Assembly: GCF_018777385.1 (NCBI RefSeq)
Contig: NZ_JAFJYB010000008.1
Span: forward strand, 62,001 to 126,000
Source of the DNA: Candidatus Symbiopectobacterium endolongispinus
Lineage (GTDB): Bacteria; Pseudomonadota; Gammaproteobacteria; Enterobacterales; Enterobacteriaceae
Direction of reading: 5' to 3'
Length of the DNA stretch: 64,000 bases
Part shown: piece by piece, positions 33,179 to 43,631 of the stretch
Layout of the letters: each line of letters starts with the position of its first letter
Position numbering within the stretch: the first letter of the stretch is position 1
Notes under the pieces: generated by a model
Databases searched by the model: none
What the model saw: the letters and a program-made list of their open reading frames with translations, nothing else
What the model was told of the DNA's origin: nothing
Made by a program: the position numbers and the translations under genes

Positions 33179-34449
33179 TTAACTAAGGAAGAACGTGCTA
33201 ATCAGCAGATAAGCGTTTAGGGAAATCACAATAAAAACAATCACATTACCGGCATTCTGTACCCAACGACCATTGACTATACATCCCATCAACGCCCGAT
33301 TTCCGGTAAATGCCAGCAAAGGCACCAGCGCCAACGCAATACCGAAGCTGAGCAGCACCTAACTCAGCACCAATACGCGAGTGGGCTCCATGCCGGACAT
33401 AATCACAATAAATGAAGGCAGCATGGTGACCGTGCGCCGCACCCACAGGGGAATATGGAAACGGATAAACCCTTGCATCACCACTCGGCCGGCCAGCGTC
33501 CCCACGACGGTAGAAGAGAGCCATGCAGCCACCAGACTTAAACCGAAAATAGTCGCCGCTGCCTTCCCTAACAGTGGATCGAGGGTGAGATAGGCACGCT
33601 CCAGATCGGCGATATCCTGATTGCCGCTAAAATGGAACGTTGCCGCAGCGGTAGCCATCATTGCCAGATTGACGAATCCGGCAATGGTCATCGCCACTGC
33701 CACGTCGATTTTGGTCGCAGCATAGCGTTCGGCACGGGTGAGGTCTTCCCCCTACTGGGTCAATGAAGAGTGCAGGTAAATCACATGGGGCATAATGGTG
33801 GCCCCCAACACCCCTGCGGCCAGCAGCACCGCGTCCGAGGTGGGCAACTGCGGCACCGCCATGCCACGCACCAGCAAAGACATTTCAGGACGCGAGAAGA
33901 TCAGTTCGACAATATACGCGGCAGCGACAAACAGCAGCAGCCCGCATACGCGGCAGCGACAAACAGCAGCAGCCCGCCGATAATCATCTCCAGCGGCTTT
34001 TGACCACGCTGTTGCAGTGCCAAAATCAGGAAGGTCGCAATACCGGTAAGAATCACACCCTCAAGCAACGAAACCCCCAACAGCAGCTTAAAGCCGATAG
34101 CAGCACCGATAAACTCGGCCAAGTCGGTTGCCATGGCGATGATCTCCGCCTGCACCCAATAGGCCCACACCGCAGGGCGAGGGAAACGATCGCGAATGTG
34201 CTCTGCCAGATTTTTTCCGGGGGCAATCCCCAGCTTGGCAGAAAGCAGTTGGATCAGCATCGCCATCAGATTAGCCCATACCACCACCAACAGCAATTGA
34301 TAGCCGTAGGCTGCCCCCGATTGAATATTGGTGGCGAAGTTACCCGGATCGATATAGCCAATCGCCGCTATAAATGCTGGCCACATCAGAGAAAGCTTAA
34401 GCTTCCTTGACGTGCGACTGGCAGTCTCTATCACTCGGCTTCCCGGCAT
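33179..34449 (-). pseudogene. mntH: Nramp manganese/proton transporter MntH, tandem duplication and stops
   Basis: The N-terminal half is intact: [20 protein letters not shown] (metal-site DPGN), [16 protein letters not shown], then [11 protein letters not shown]. There a 32-bp tandem duplication (33914-33977) shifts the frame. The remainder is readable with [18 protein letters not shown] (metal-site MPH), a TAG at 33754 (LTQ*GEDL) and another at 33359 (VLVLS*VLLSFG, Gln expected), ending at TAA 33179. MntH imports Mn(II), often regulated by Fur and MntR. Confidence 0.9.
33914..33977. repeat. 32-bp perfect tandem duplication inside mntH
   Basis: The unit beginning ATACGCGGCAGCGACA occurs twice head to tail (33914-33945, 33946-33977) with no differences, so the event is recent. 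The length is not a multiple of three and destroys the mntH frame. Confidence 0.95.
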
Positions 34450-34495
34450 ACGATGACCCTTTATTACCTCTATAATGATTCACTTTGTTATTAAT

Positions 34496-34514
34496 AATAA
34501 TGATTATCAAGTGC
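34496..34514. promoter_or_regulatory. Possible Fur box upstream of mntH
   Basis: AATAATGATTATCAAGTGC matches the 19-bp Fur consensus at about 13 positions, best in the left arm, some 47 bases before the mntH start. Fur control of mntH is known in enterics. A modest match. Confidence 0.4.
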
Positions 34515-34681
34515 ATTTAGAGTGGTAAAACAGATTGCTGTAATAGCTAAAACCAACACCGTTAGCAGGGATATCCGTTTAGCCTGATAGGTTCACGACC
34601 ACCTCTCTACCAGCACGGCCCCCGACACGCACGCATAGCTAAAAATGTGATCTGCGGCAGATTATTAACAAAATATAAACA

Positions 34682-34714
34682 AAAACTCCAAGGTAAAGTC
34701 ACTTGGGGTTTTTA
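34682..34714 (-). terminator. Terminator, probably of grpE
   Basis: AAAACTCCAAG pairs with CTTGGGGTTTT (one G-U) around a 9-base loop. On the minus strand it is followed by TTTTTG, downstream of the grpE stop. Confidence 0.7.
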
Positions 34715-34769
34715 TTGATTTCAATTTGTTACGCCCGTCTTCAAGTCAGACGCGGGTCGCTCAGGGAAA

Positions 34770-35357
34770 TCAGCTCTTCGCTTTGGAAACGGCAACCATG
34801 GCGGGACGCAGCAAACGACCGTTCAGAGTGTAGCCTTTTTGCATCACCATCATTACGGAATTTGACGCATGGTCGGCCGATTCCAGCATGGTCATGGCCT
34901 GGTGCACTTCCGGATTAAACGGCACGTTCACGTCACCCACCACCTCGATACCAAACTTGCGCACGGCATCCAGCAGCGATTTCAGCGTCAGTTCCACTCC
35001 CTCAATCAACGAGGCGAGGGACTCATTGCTGCGATCGGCAGCATTGAGCGAACGCTCAAGGTTATCAATCACTGGCAGCATTTCACCCGCAAATTTTTCC
35101 AGCGCAAATTTATGCGCTTTTTCCACGTCCATTTCAGCGCGACGGCGGATATTGTCCGTTTCGGCACGCGCGCGCAGCACGGTATCGCGCTCACGTTGCT
35201 GTAGTTCGTTCAGTTGCGCTTCCAATTCGGCAATACGTTCATCACGCGGATCGGCGACGTCTGTCGTTGCAGGTTCCACTTCCGCATGTTGCCCCTGTGC
35301 CGCTTCCATTTGATCTACGACTTGCTCGTCAGGCGACTTCTGTTCTTTACTACTCAT
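34770..35357 (-). CDS. grpE: Nucleotide exchange factor GrpE
   Basis: 195 residues from the ATG at 35357 ([12 protein letters not shown]), the enterobacterial start; the upstream in-frame ATG adds nine unrelated residues. It has an acidic N terminus, the long coiled-coil helix (about 40-90), then [29 protein letters not shown] four-helix segments and the DnaK-binding beta domain ([20 protein letters not shown]). It releases ADP from DnaK and acts as a thermosensor. Essential, intact, and preceded by a heat-shock promoter. Confidence 0.96.
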   Translation of the reverse strand: MSSKEQKSPDEQVVDQMEAAQGQHAEVEPATTDVADPRDERIAELEAQLNELQQRERDTVLRARAETDNIRRRAEMDVEKAHKFALEKFAGEMLPVIDNLERSLNAADRSNESLASLIEGVELTLKSLLDAVRKFGIEVVGDVNVPFNPEVHQAMTMLESADHASNSVMMVMQKGYTLNGRLLRPAMVAVSKAKS

Positions 35358-35398
35358 GAAATTCTCCGCGGTTTTAGCATTCATCTTGCTTGTTCGCT

Positions 35399-35428
35399 TA
35401 TTATGGGGATGAAAACCGGGGATTCAAG
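35399..35428 (-). promoter_or_regulatory. Sigma-32 heat-shock promoter of grpE
   Basis: On the minus strand CTTGAA (35428-35423) and CCCAT (within 35407-35403) are separated by 15 bases, matching the RpoH consensus CTTGAAA-N(11-15)-CCCAT. It lies about 45 bases upstream of the grpE start. Confidence 0.75.
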
Positions 35429-35495
35429 AGAAGTAGTCACATATACCGACAGATTTCGTGATACCGGGCGGCTCAGGGTAAGGAAAAGCATAACG

Positions 35496-36374
35496 ATGAC
35501 GAAACAGTTCAATTGCATTGGCATTGTGGGCCACCCGCGCCACCCCACGGCACTGGCGACGCATGAGATGTTGTATCACTGGCTGCACAGCAAGGGCTAC
35601 CAAGTCATGCTGGAGCAGCATATTGCCCACGAGCTAAACCTGCCCGATGCGTTGACCGGCAGCTTGGCGGAAATCGGCATGCAAGCCGATTTGGCCGTGG
35701 TGGTTGGCGGCGATGGCAATATGCTAGGTGCCGCTCGCGTGCTCTCTCGCTATAACATTGATGTTATTGGCGTCAACCGGGGAAATCTCGGCCTCCTGAC
35801 CGATCTCGATCCCGATCAGGCACAGCAACAGCTTACCGAGGTGTTGGAAGGGCGCTACCTGAGCGAACGGCGCTTTATGCTGGAAGCGCACGTTTGCCGT
35901 CGCAATCAGCCTGACAGCACCAGCACGGCGATCAATGAAGTGGTACTGCACCCCGGAAAAGTCGCCCATATGATTGAATTTGAAGTCTATATTGACGATC
36001 GTTTCGCCTTCGCCCAACGCTCGGACGGCCTGATTATCTCAACGCCTACCGGTTCCACCGCTTACTCGCTTTCCGGTGGCGGACCCATCCTGACACCGAC
36101 ACTGGATGCCATCGCGCTGGTGCCGATGTTTCCCCATACACTTTCAGCGCGCCCACTGGTGATAAACAGCAGCAGCAGCATCCGCCTGAAGTTTTCTCAT
36201 ATCACACACGATCTGGAGTTGAGCTGTGACAGCCAGATAACCCTGCCGGTACAGGAAGGGGAAGAGGTACTGATTACTCACAGCCAATACTCACTAAATC
36301 TGATACACCCAGAAAATTACAGCTATTTCAATACACTAAGCACAAAACTGGGGTGGTCGAAAAAATTATTTTAA
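35496..36374 (+). CDS. nadK: NAD kinase
   Basis: 292 residues, exactly the E. coli length, from the ATG at 35496 ([20 protein letters not shown]) with AAGGAA upstream. The GGDGN motif is in [15 protein letters not shown], the second conserved motif [13 protein letters not shown] follows, and the glycine-rich region spans [17 protein letters not shown]. It makes NADP from NAD and ATP and is essential. Divergent from grpE, as in E. coli. Confidence 0.96.
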   Translation: MTKQFNCIGIVGHPRHPTALATHEMLYHWLHSKGYQVMLEQHIAHELNLPDALTGSLAEIGMQADLAVVVGGDGNMLGAARVLSRYNIDVIGVNRGNLGLLTDLDPDQAQQQLTEVLEGRYLSERRFMLEAHVCRRNQPDSTSTAINEVVLHPGKVAHMIEFEVYIDDRFAFAQRSDGLIISTPTGSTAYSLSGGGPILTPTLDAIALVPMFPHTLSARPLVINSSSSIRLKFSHITHDLELSCDSQITLPVQEGEEVLITHSQYSLNLIHPENYSYFNTLSTKLGWSKKLF

Positions 36375-36415
36375 AATTTAGCGCTGGCCACTTTACTGGT
36401 TAAAAAACGGCATTA

Positions 36416-36435
36416 TACTGTATTCAATTACAGTC
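36416..36435 (+). promoter_or_regulatory. LexA (SOS) operator of recN
   Basis: TACTGTATTCAATTACAGTC has the full CTGT-N8-ACAG core and overlaps a TATACT -10 element, 27 bases before the recN ATG. recN is among the most strongly LexA-controlled genes in E. coli, so the site confirms the start. Confidence 0.9.
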
Positions 36436-36461
36436 TGTTGTTACATACAGGAAGGTGATTC

Positions 36462-38123
36462 ATGCTGGCGCAACTCACTATCAGTCATTTCGCTATCGTG
36501 CGTGAGTTAGAAATTGATTTTCAATCAGGTATGAGCGTTATCACCGGCGAAACCGGCGCGGGCAAATCTATCGCGATTGACGCATTGGGCCTGTGCCTGG
36601 GCAACCGCTCTGACGCCAGCATGGTGCGTCCCGGCGCACAGCGTGCCGACATCTGTGCCCGTTTCGCCCTCAGCGATACTCCTGCGGCAAAAGCATGGCT
36701 GGAGCAAAACCAACTGGATGACAGCAACGAGTGCCTGCTACGCCGGGTGTTCAGTGCAGACGGGCGTTCACGCGGTTTTATCAATGGCACCGCCGTTCCA
36801 TTATCGCAGTTGCGTGAGTTCGGCCAGCACCTGATCCAACTGCACGGCCAGCACGCTCACCAGTTGTTGCTCAAACCTTAACACCAACGTCATCTGCTGG
36901 ATGCCTATGCCGACGAACCGCAACTGCTTGCTGCCATGCAACAAATCTGGCAGCAGTGGCACCAAAGTTGTCGCGATCTGGCACAGTTGCAACAAGCGAA
37001 TATCGAACGTGAGGCACGCCGTGAACTGTTGCAATACCAGCTCAAGGAGTTGAAAGAGTTTGCCCCACAGCCTGACGAATACGAACAAATTGACGTCGAA
37101 TACAAACGGCTGGCTAACAGCGGTCAACTGCTGTCACTCAGCCAGCAGACATTGCAGTTGCTCAGCGAAAACGACGATCAGAACATCATGAGCATGCTCT
37201 ACAGCGCAAAGCACCAACTCGGAGAACTCGTCACTATGGATGAAAAACTGGGCAGCGTGCTGAATATGCTTGAAGAAGCCAGCATTCAGATCAGCGAAGC
37301 CAGTGATGAGTTGCGCCACTACAGCGAACAAACGGATCTCGACCCGACCCGGCTCTATGAGCTGGAGCAGCGTTTATCACGCCAAATGGCGCTGGTGCGC
37401 AAACATCACGTCGCCCCGGAAAACCTGCCGACATTCTACCAGCAACTGCTGGATGAACAGCAGCAGTTGGCAGAACAAGAGAGCAACCACGCCACGCTCA
37501 GCCTGGCCGTTAGCGAGTATCACCAACAGGCGCTGCACGCCGCGGAACAGTTACATGCCCGCCGTCAACACCATGCGCATGAATTGTCTCAGTTGATTAC
37601 GGCACAGATGCATGAACTAGCCATGCCGCACGGCCATTTCTCCATTGAAGTAGAGTTTTCGCCGGAGCGCCTGACAGCCTATGGCGCAGACAGCATCGCG
37701 TTTCTGGTCACGACTAACCTGGGTCAACCGCATCAGGCTCTGGCGAAGATAGCCTCCGGCGGTGAACTCTCCCGTATCGCACTGATCATTCAGGTGATCA
37801 CTGCGCGTAAAATGGATACTCCAGCGCTAATTTTCGACGAAGTCGATGTCGGTATCAGCGGCCCAACCGCCGCGATTGTTGGCAAAATGCTACGTCAACT
37901 CGGCACATCCACGCAGGTGATGTGTGTCACCCACTTACCGCAAGTTGCTGGCTGCGGTCATCAACATTTCTTTGTCAGCAAACATACCGATGGTGCTGCT
38001 ACTGAAACGCTGATGCAACCGCTGGACAAACGCGCAAGGTTGCAAGAGCTGGCACGTTTGTTGGGTAGCAGCGCAGTAACCAAAAACACATTGGCGAACG
38101 CTAAAGAGTTACTGGCTGCGTAA
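36462..38123 (+). pseudogene. recN: DNA repair ATPase RecN, single nonsense codon
   Basis: The complete SMC-like protein is readable in one frame: Walker A GETGAGKS (residues about 28-35), coiled-coil middle, signature SGGELSRIA, Walker [16 protein letters not shown] and the H-loop [11 protein letters not shown]. One TAA at 36879 (LLLKP*HQRHLL) ends translation at residue 139, well before the signature. Reinitiation at the ATG 36936 would give 395 residues without the P-loop. RecN works in recombinational double-strand-break repair. The upstream operator is intact, so inactivation is recent. Confidence 0.93.
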
Positions 38124-38308
38124 AAACAGCATCAGGAATCGCGAGCCATGGCTAATTGAGTGCGTTTTATCGTTGTTACCGTTAGCGTTCAGACAAAAAT
38201 AATCAACTTTTTTTGCATTCCGGTGGTCATACAAGCGCCTTGCCGGTTTTCAAGACAGGCAAGGTCTATTATCATCGGCAACCCATGCCCTTAAGGAATG
38301 TATTTACT

Positions 38309-38613
38309 ATGCGCTGTAAAACGCTGACCGCCGGTTGTTCTACGCTGGAAAGACTGGTTTATCGTCCAGATATCAACCAAGGGAACTATCTGGCACCGGC
38401 TGATGTGGCAAAAATCCACACCGGTATGACCAAGCAACAGGTTGCCTTTACATTGGGTACGCTGATGATGCAAGACCCCTTTGGCAGTGACACCTGGTTT
38501 ACGTTTTCCGCCAGAAACCCGGGCATGAAGCGGTAAAACAGCAAACGCTGACACTGACCTTCAGCCAGGATGGCATTTTGACCAACGTGAAAAATCAACC
38601 GACGCTGAATTGA
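38309..38613 (+). pseudogene. bamE: Outer-membrane assembly lipoprotein BamE (SmpA), signal-core deletion and frameshift
   Basis: [32 protein letters not shown] sequence is BamE, but about ten residues of the signal-peptide hydrophobic core between LTA and LTAGC are missing, likely by recombination between short repeats. TGGTTTACG, where TGGTTTTACG is expected, drops one T near 38495 and shifts the frame. The true tail ([18 protein letters not shown] to TGA 38611) is in another frame. BamE is a non-essential partner of BamA/BamD. Two independent lesions. Confidence 0.88.
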
Positions 38614-38946
38614 TAGTGAAGCGGTGATCAGAGCACGCATAATAAGGCACAGAATGTGCCTTATTTTTTTGGAACGCGCCGCGCGCTGACGGCGCAATTC
38701 TTTAGGATCGGTAATCAACGGACGGTAGATCTCTACGCGATCGCCCTCGATTACTGCATCCGTCAAACGGGCTGGTCGGCTAAAGATCCCGACTTTGTTA
38801 AACTGTAAATCGATATCGGTACGCAATGTCAGCAACCCGGAGGCAACAATAGCCTGCTCCACTGTTGCACCCTCTTCCACAGTCACGGACCGCATATACT
38901 GACGTTCTGGCAGCACATAAACCACATCGACACGAATTTCAGGCAC
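38386..38946 (-). CDS. rnfH: RnfH ubiquitin-like protein with a run-on C terminus
   Basis: GTG start at 38946, overlapping the ratA stop. The RnfH core is whole: [52 protein letters not shown]. In relatives the protein ends about here (96 residues); here TCC-AAAAAAA-TAAGG has seven A, so the TAA falls out of frame and translation runs about 90 codons further through the terminator and antisense to bamE. An A6 tract would restore ...RSKK*. RnfH is a small protein of unknown role encoded beside ratA. The fold may survive; the tail is probably junk. Confidence 0.75.
   Translation of the reverse strand: MPEIRVDVVYVLPERQYMRSVTVEEGATVEQAIVASGLLTLRTDIDLQFNKVGIFSRPARLTDAVIEGDRVEIYRPLITDPKELRRQRAARSKKIRHILCLIMRALITASLSIQRRLIFHVGQNAILAEGQCQRLLFYRFMPGFLAENVNQVSLPKGSCIISVPNVKATCCLVIPVWIFATSAGAR
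38641..38670. terminator. Bidirectional terminator between bamE and rnfH
   Basis: AATAAGGCACA-GAA-TGTGCCTTATT followed by a T7 run, between convergent bamE and rnfH. Its T run is the same homopolymer that displaced the rnfH stop. Confidence 0.85.
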
Positions 38947-39373
38947 GGTATACCTCTTTGGCGCGTAAGGTGAAGGCCTGCACCATATTACTTGCCAATT
39001 CTTTAAACACCTTGCCAAAGGCCAGTTCGATCAACACATTGGTGAACTCAAAATCAAGATGCAGCCCCACCTTGCAAGCATTGGCGCTTAAAGGAATAAA
39101 GCGCCAATCGCCGCTCAATTGGCGGAACGGACCATCAACCAACTGCATACTGATGCATTGGCTCTCGGTGAGCGTATTGCGCGTGGTAAAGGTTTTGCTG
39201 ATCCCGGCTTTAGAAACATCGACAGCGGCCGTCATCTCTTCAGCGTTGGCAGCAATAATGCGGCTCCCGGTACAGCCAGGCAGAAACTGGGGATAGGAGG
39301 CAACATCACTCACCAACTGGTACATTTGTTGCGCGCTGTAGGGCACCAGTGCAGAGCGACTAATCTTGGGCAT
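38939..39373 (-). CDS. ratA: START-domain protein RatA
   Basis: 144 residues: [46 protein letters not shown] and [18 protein letters not shown] are typical of the polyketide-cyclase/START-like RatA (YfjG; the Coq10 fold). E. coli RatA was reported to block 70S formation by binding 50S; a ubiquinone-related role is also discussed. Overlaps rnfH by 8 bases and is divergent from smpB. Intact. Confidence 0.92.
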   Translation of the reverse strand: MPKISRSALVPYSAQQMYQLVSDVASYPQFLPGCTGSRIIAANAEEMTAAVDVSKAGISKTFTTRNTLTESQCISMQLVDGPFRQLSGDWRFIPLSANACKVGLHLDFEFTNVLIELAFGKVFKELASNMVQAFTLRAKEVYRA

Positions 39374-39528
39374 GGCTTTTTCCGTATTACTTCAAACGCG
39401 CGGAATAATAGCACCGATGGCCCGGATGGTAAAAATTCTGAGGCGACGATCGCATCCCTTCCTCAACGTGCGTTCACTGATGCGGCAGTGATGTCTTTCC
39501 CTTTAACATCCGGTATAATGACGACACT

Positions 39529-40011
39529 ATGACAAAGAAAAAAGCTTATAAACCCGGCTCCGCCATCATTGCGCAAAACAAGCGTGCTCGCCACGAATAC
39601 TTCATTGAAGAAGAGTTCGAAGCGGGATTGGCGTTGCAAGGATGGGAAGTAAAATCACTACGTGCAGGTAAGGCCAACATTAGCGGCAGCTATGTACTGT
39701 TGCACAGCGGTGAGGCTTTTCTGTTTGGTACTACCTTTCAACCACTACTGGCCTCGTCAAGCCACGTGGTTTGTGACCCAACACGCATCCGTAAACTGTT
39801 GCTGAACAAGCGCGAGCTGGATTCGCTTTATGGACGGGTTAATCGTGAAGGTTACACCGTGGTCGCGCTTTCACTGTATTGGAAGAACGCCTGGTCAAAA
39901 GTGAAGATTGGTGTTGCCAAAGGTAAGAAAGAGCACGATAAGCGTTCGGATATCAAAGAGCGCGAGTGGCAAACGGACAAGGTGCGCATCATGAAAAACG
40001 CCAACCACTAA
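39529..40011 (+). CDS. smpB: SsrA-binding protein SmpB
   Basis: 160 residues, the E. coli length. It has a beta-barrel core with [21 protein letters not shown] and [15 protein letters not shown], and a basic C-terminal tail ([20 protein letters not shown]...) that inserts into the empty mRNA channel. It works with the tmRNA encoded 45 bases downstream. Intact. Confidence 0.97.
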   Translation: MTKKKAYKPGSAIIAQNKRARHEYFIEEEFEAGLALQGWEVKSLRAGKANISGSYVLLHSGEAFLFGTTFQPLLASSSHVVCDPTRIRKLLLNKRELDSLYGRVNREGYTVVALSLYWKNAWSKVKIGVAKGKKEHDKRSDIKEREWQTDKVRIMKNANH

Positions 40012-40038
40012 CAGTGGATTAGGGCGTCACGGTTCTGT

Positions 40039-40044
40039 TATACT
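40039..40044 (+). promoter_or_regulatory. -10 element of the ssrA promoter
   Basis: TATACT lies 13-18 bases before the mature tmRNA 5' end, at the position expected for the ssrA promoter, whose transcript is trimmed by RNase P. A -35 is not clear. Confidence 0.5.
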
Positions 40045-40056
40045 AGTGAAGTACTT

Positions 40057-40417
40057 GGGGCTGATTCTGGATTCGACGGATTGTGTAGCCTTAGGAGCAT
40101 GCCGAGGGGCGGTTTGCCTCGTAAAAAGCCGCAAAAAATAGTCGCAAACGACGAAAACTACGCTTTAGCAGCTTAATAACCTGCTCTGAGCCCTCTCTCC
40201 CTAGCCTCCGCTCTTAGGACGGGGATCAAGAGAGGTCAAACCCAAAAGAGATCGCGTGGATGCCCTGCCTGGGGTTGAAGCGTTAAATCCAATCAGGCTA
40301 GTTTGTTAGTGGCGTGTCTGTTCGCAGCTAACCGGCGAATGTAAAGACTAGACTAAGCATGTAGTGCCGACGGTGTAGTAATTTCGGACGCGGGTTCAAC
40401 CCCCGCCAGCTCCACCA
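40057..40417 (+). ncRNA. ssrA: Transfer-messenger RNA (tmRNA)
   Basis: 361 nt, from GGGGCTGATTCTGGATTCGA to GCCAGCTCCACCA. The tRNA-like 5' and 3' ends pair, with GGTTCAACCCC as the T-loop arm. The resume codon GCA is at 40144 and the tag reads ANDENYALAA then TAA (40144-40176), identical to the E. coli tag. It rescues stalled ribosomes with SmpB. Its 3' end is a classic integration site, and foreign DNA starts right after it here. Confidence 0.97.
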
Positions 40418-40434
40418 CTTTTTAGTTTTTTTGA

Positions 40435-40462
40435 AGTAGACTTCAGTATACTGAAGTCTACT
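40435..40462. repeat. 28-bp perfect palindrome behind ssrA
   Basis: AGTAGACTTCAGTA is followed directly by its exact reverse complement with no loop, 17 bases after the tmRNA CCA end and at the attL edge of the island. It could be a protein-binding site (excisionase or integrase arm) or form a hairpin that ends ssrA transcription. Confidence 0.9.
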
Positions 40463-40540
40463 GAGATTTGCTAGAAGCTACTCATTATGGCACCCTTTTT
40501 GGGACCCAACGCAAAGGGTCCCAAAATCGAGGGTCCTAAA

Positions 40541-41403
40541 ATGGCAAAGATCGCTAAGAAACTTACTGATACTGAAATTAAAAATACCAAGCCAGAAGAA
40601 AAGGAGATCAACCTTTTTGATGGTGATGGCCTGATGCTGCGAATCGCCCCTCTCTGTATGCTGCAAGAAAAACTGGTATTTCAGGTATGCGGTGCCAGTA
40701 ACCAAAAAGCGAATCAAGATTAGCTTAGGAACGTATCCTCATCTCACGCTTGCCAAGGCTTGAGCTTTACGTGATCAATACTTGTCGTTGCTTGCAAACG
40801 GTATCGATCCACAGATTCACAACAACGATAAAGCCAATGCTCTTAAGGATGCCACTGAGCACACGCTACAGGCTGTTGCAAGGAAGTGGTTAGATGAGAA
40901 GGTTAAGACTTCTGGTATCTCACAAGACCATGCAGAAGACATCTGGCGGAGCCTCGAACGAAATGTTTTCCCTGGATTAGGCAATGTCCCTATCAAAGAA
41001 ATCTGGCCTAAGTTGTTAAAGCAGCACCTTGATCCCATCGAACAAAGAGGCTATACGCATCCTTGAGTTAATCAGACCAATCAGTGGTCATAGAGGGTGG
41101 ATTTTTCCAAGTATCAAAGTTCCCCTTAAACACATGCATGAGCAAACAGCTAACGCAGCGATTATCCGTATGGGCTTCGGTGGTGAACTGGTAGCCCACG
41201 GAATGCGTTCTATAGCAAGAACCGCTGCAGAAGAAAGTGGTAAATTCAGAATCGAGGTGCTTGAATCAGCCTTAGCTCATACCAAGAACAACGAAATCAT
41301 AGCCGCTTACAATCGTGCTGAGTATCTACTAGAACGAGAGGTTCTAATGCAGTGGTGGGGAGATTATGTTCAGACACAAAAGCACAAAATTCTTGCAGCT
41401 TAA
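40541..41403 (+). pseudogene. P4-type tyrosine integrase, internally deleted
   Basis: The N-terminal arm-binding domain is recognisable (AKIAKKLTDTEIKNTKP, LFDGDGLMLRIAP). A frameshift follows near 40655, then WYFRYAVPVTKKRIKISLGT with TGA at 40760 (AKA*ALRDQYL, Arg expected) and the core-binding domain LQAVARKWLDEK. At HLDPIE (about 41040) some 120 residues are missing, including the first catalytic Arg. The C-terminal end remains: ISGHRGWIFPS, HGMRSIARTAAEE (HxxR box) and the AYNRAEYL tyrosine. It integrated the island into ssrA but is now dead. Confidence 0.88.
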
Positions 41404-41585
41404 CGATAAGGCGAGCCAATTAGCTAACAAGGCATAGTGCAATAAAAAACATCAGTGCATCTGTCCAAGAAAATGGGCCAATGGTGCCGAAAGTGTATAG
41501 CAGCCCCCACTTAAGCGATATGATATACTTTCACAACTCTTAAATGGAAATAGTTAAATTAACAACTAAAAAGCAGAGGAAAGAA

Positions 41586-42717
41586 ATGAGTGCATCAATA
41601 AAAAAATTGAAGTTCTTGAAGAACAAATTTACTTAAAAAGAAAAGAGGTTAGGCATGACATGCGTGACCTGACCGTTGAGTATATTTCCGGGAAATACTC
41701 AGAGGGGTTAAAATATAATGACATTGATAATGAAAATATAGATGGGACATCCTTGAAAATAAACACATTATATGTTCCTGATTATCAAAGAGAGTTTACA
41801 TAGGATGAAAAGAGATAATCAAAACTTATAGAATCCATTATACTCGGACTTCCAATACCTTTTATTTTTGTCGCCGAAAACAAAGACGGCGCATGGGAAA
41901 TAGTTGATGGTTCACAAAGAATAAGAACCATTCATTCTTTTGTCAGTAATGAGCTAAGACTCGGCGGATTACAATCCATTGATCTTGCTAATGGATCGTT
42001 ATTCAATGAGTTAGATAAAAGCAGGCAAGGTAAACTCTTAGATACGGCACTAAGATTTATCATCTTGTCGGAGGAGACTACTGATGAAGTCAAAAAGGAT
42101 ATGTTTGAAAGAATAAACAGAGGAAGTGATCTTCTCAAATCTATGGAGAAAAGGAAAGGAATATATCCGGGCCTATTTACCGATTTAATATATGATTATC
42201 CAAAGGAAAATCCTGAATTCAAAAAACAACTGCTCGTTGATAAATGGTTAGACAAGAGCACAATGAACTGTTGCTACGTTTTTACGCTCTATCTGAAAAT
42301 GATAATTATAAGAAAGGAGTTTCCAGAAGTTTTTCTGATTATTTAGATAGATTCCTTGAAAACAAAAACAATGAGCTTTCTAAGCTATCTCCAGAACAAC
42401 AAAAAGCCATCAATAAATATCGTAATGATATGGATGAAGTTTTGTCCTTTGTTAATGAATTCTTCCCATTTGGATTTAGACACACATCTAATCCTCAAAC
42501 CAAACATTCAATTTTTGAAGCTATCTCTGTCGGAACTTTATTAGCTATTAGAATGGGTGTCAATAAAGATAAAATAGATAAAGATGAGATAAGGAAAGCC
42601 ATAAATTCTAAAGAATTCAAAGAAAATACTCATATAGCGAATTAGTTGCACAAAAAGGATAAGCTTGTAGGACGAATTGAGTTTATTCGTGATTTACTTT
42701 TGGGGATGTCAAAGTGA
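41586..42717 (+). pseudogene. DUF262 (GmrSD/ParB-like nuclease) protein, broken
   Basis: The ATG at 41586 (AGAGGAAAG upstream) opens MSASIKK, after which an A tract (A7, A8 expected) shifts the frame. The true frame reads YVPDYQREFT*DEKR*SKLIE with TAG 41801 and TAA 41816, then ILGLPIPFIFVAENKDG and EIVDGSQRIRTIHSFV, the DGQQR-type DUF262 catalytic motif, and FERINRGSDLL. A further shift near 42240 leads into EHNELLLRFYALSEN and a 120-residue helical tail ending at TGA 42715. The family holds DNA-targeting enzymes (GmrS-like). About 375 codons originally. AT-rich, unlike the host genes. Operonic with the HEPN gene (4-base overlap). Confidence 0.82.
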
Positions 42718-43405
42718 ATACCATAACTTTAGAAGTCAATGGCAATTTTGAACAAATACAAAAAAATCATTGATTTAATTAAAGTTATAGAGAATGTAGA
42801 TATCTCGTATCAGGGTATTACAACTACATTGCCAGTGATTAAAGCAAGTGTAATGCTTGCTTTATATAATATCATTTAGGTAACGACTACTAAGCTTTTA
42901 AAAAATTCACAAAGAGATAATTCAGTCACAAACACCTTATAAAAAGTTAAGTACTAAAATAAAAAATCTTGTGATACTTTACTATCACTATCATAAAAAC
43001 AAGGGTAATAACATTCATGAATCTCTAAATGTTATCCACGATAACATTAACATGATAATTAACAAAGATAATTTCAATCTAAGCTATGATGAAATGTCAG
43101 AAGTTTATCAGTTGTATAGTGGCAATCTCGATGCCAGAGAAATAAGGAAGATATTTACAAAATATGATATAATAATAGCGGAGGGTATTGGACAAAACCT
43201 TAAAACAATAAAAGATGTCAGAAATATATTGGCACATGGAGAGCAAGCATTTGAAGATTATGGTCGAATGATAGTATTAACATCTCTGGAATCACATTTT
43301 GCTAATACAAAAGACTTTTTAACGGAGGTTATCAAATCAGTATCAAAATATTTAGATCGGAAGCAATATAGAGAACAACCACCGCAACAAAGAAGAAGAA
43401 AATAA
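42714..43405 (+). pseudogene. HEPN-domain protein (MAE_28990/MAE_18760-like), broken 5' half
   Basis: The GTG at 42714 overlaps the DUF262 stop (GTGA). The frame NTITLEVNGNFEQIQK is shifted by an A7 tract near 42765, then reads IIDLIKVIENVDISYQG and ASVMLALYNII before TAG 42877; another shift lies near 42900. The last 145 codons are open (42971-43405) and carry VRNILAHGE, an R-x4-H motif typical of HEPN ribonucleases. In that superfamily such proteins pair with DUF262 genes as two-gene systems. The family name is from memory and its activity is inferred. Confidence 0.75.
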
Positions 43406-43631
43406 TTAAGTTTTATTACTCACAGCTAAAAACTGAAATAAATATTCTGACAGCCCCTTCTCTGGGGCTAATTTTCAAGTCATTTAAAATTCCTTAAGTT
43501 TGAATTCATAACACTCCCCAGTTGCAGAATAGTTGTTTTTAGAGTTTCTTTTTTATATATTCTTTTAACTTCGATTTAAATTTATTTTCAGAATCAACCA
43601 TATACGATGGTTTTTTTCTTTATTTCTTCTT

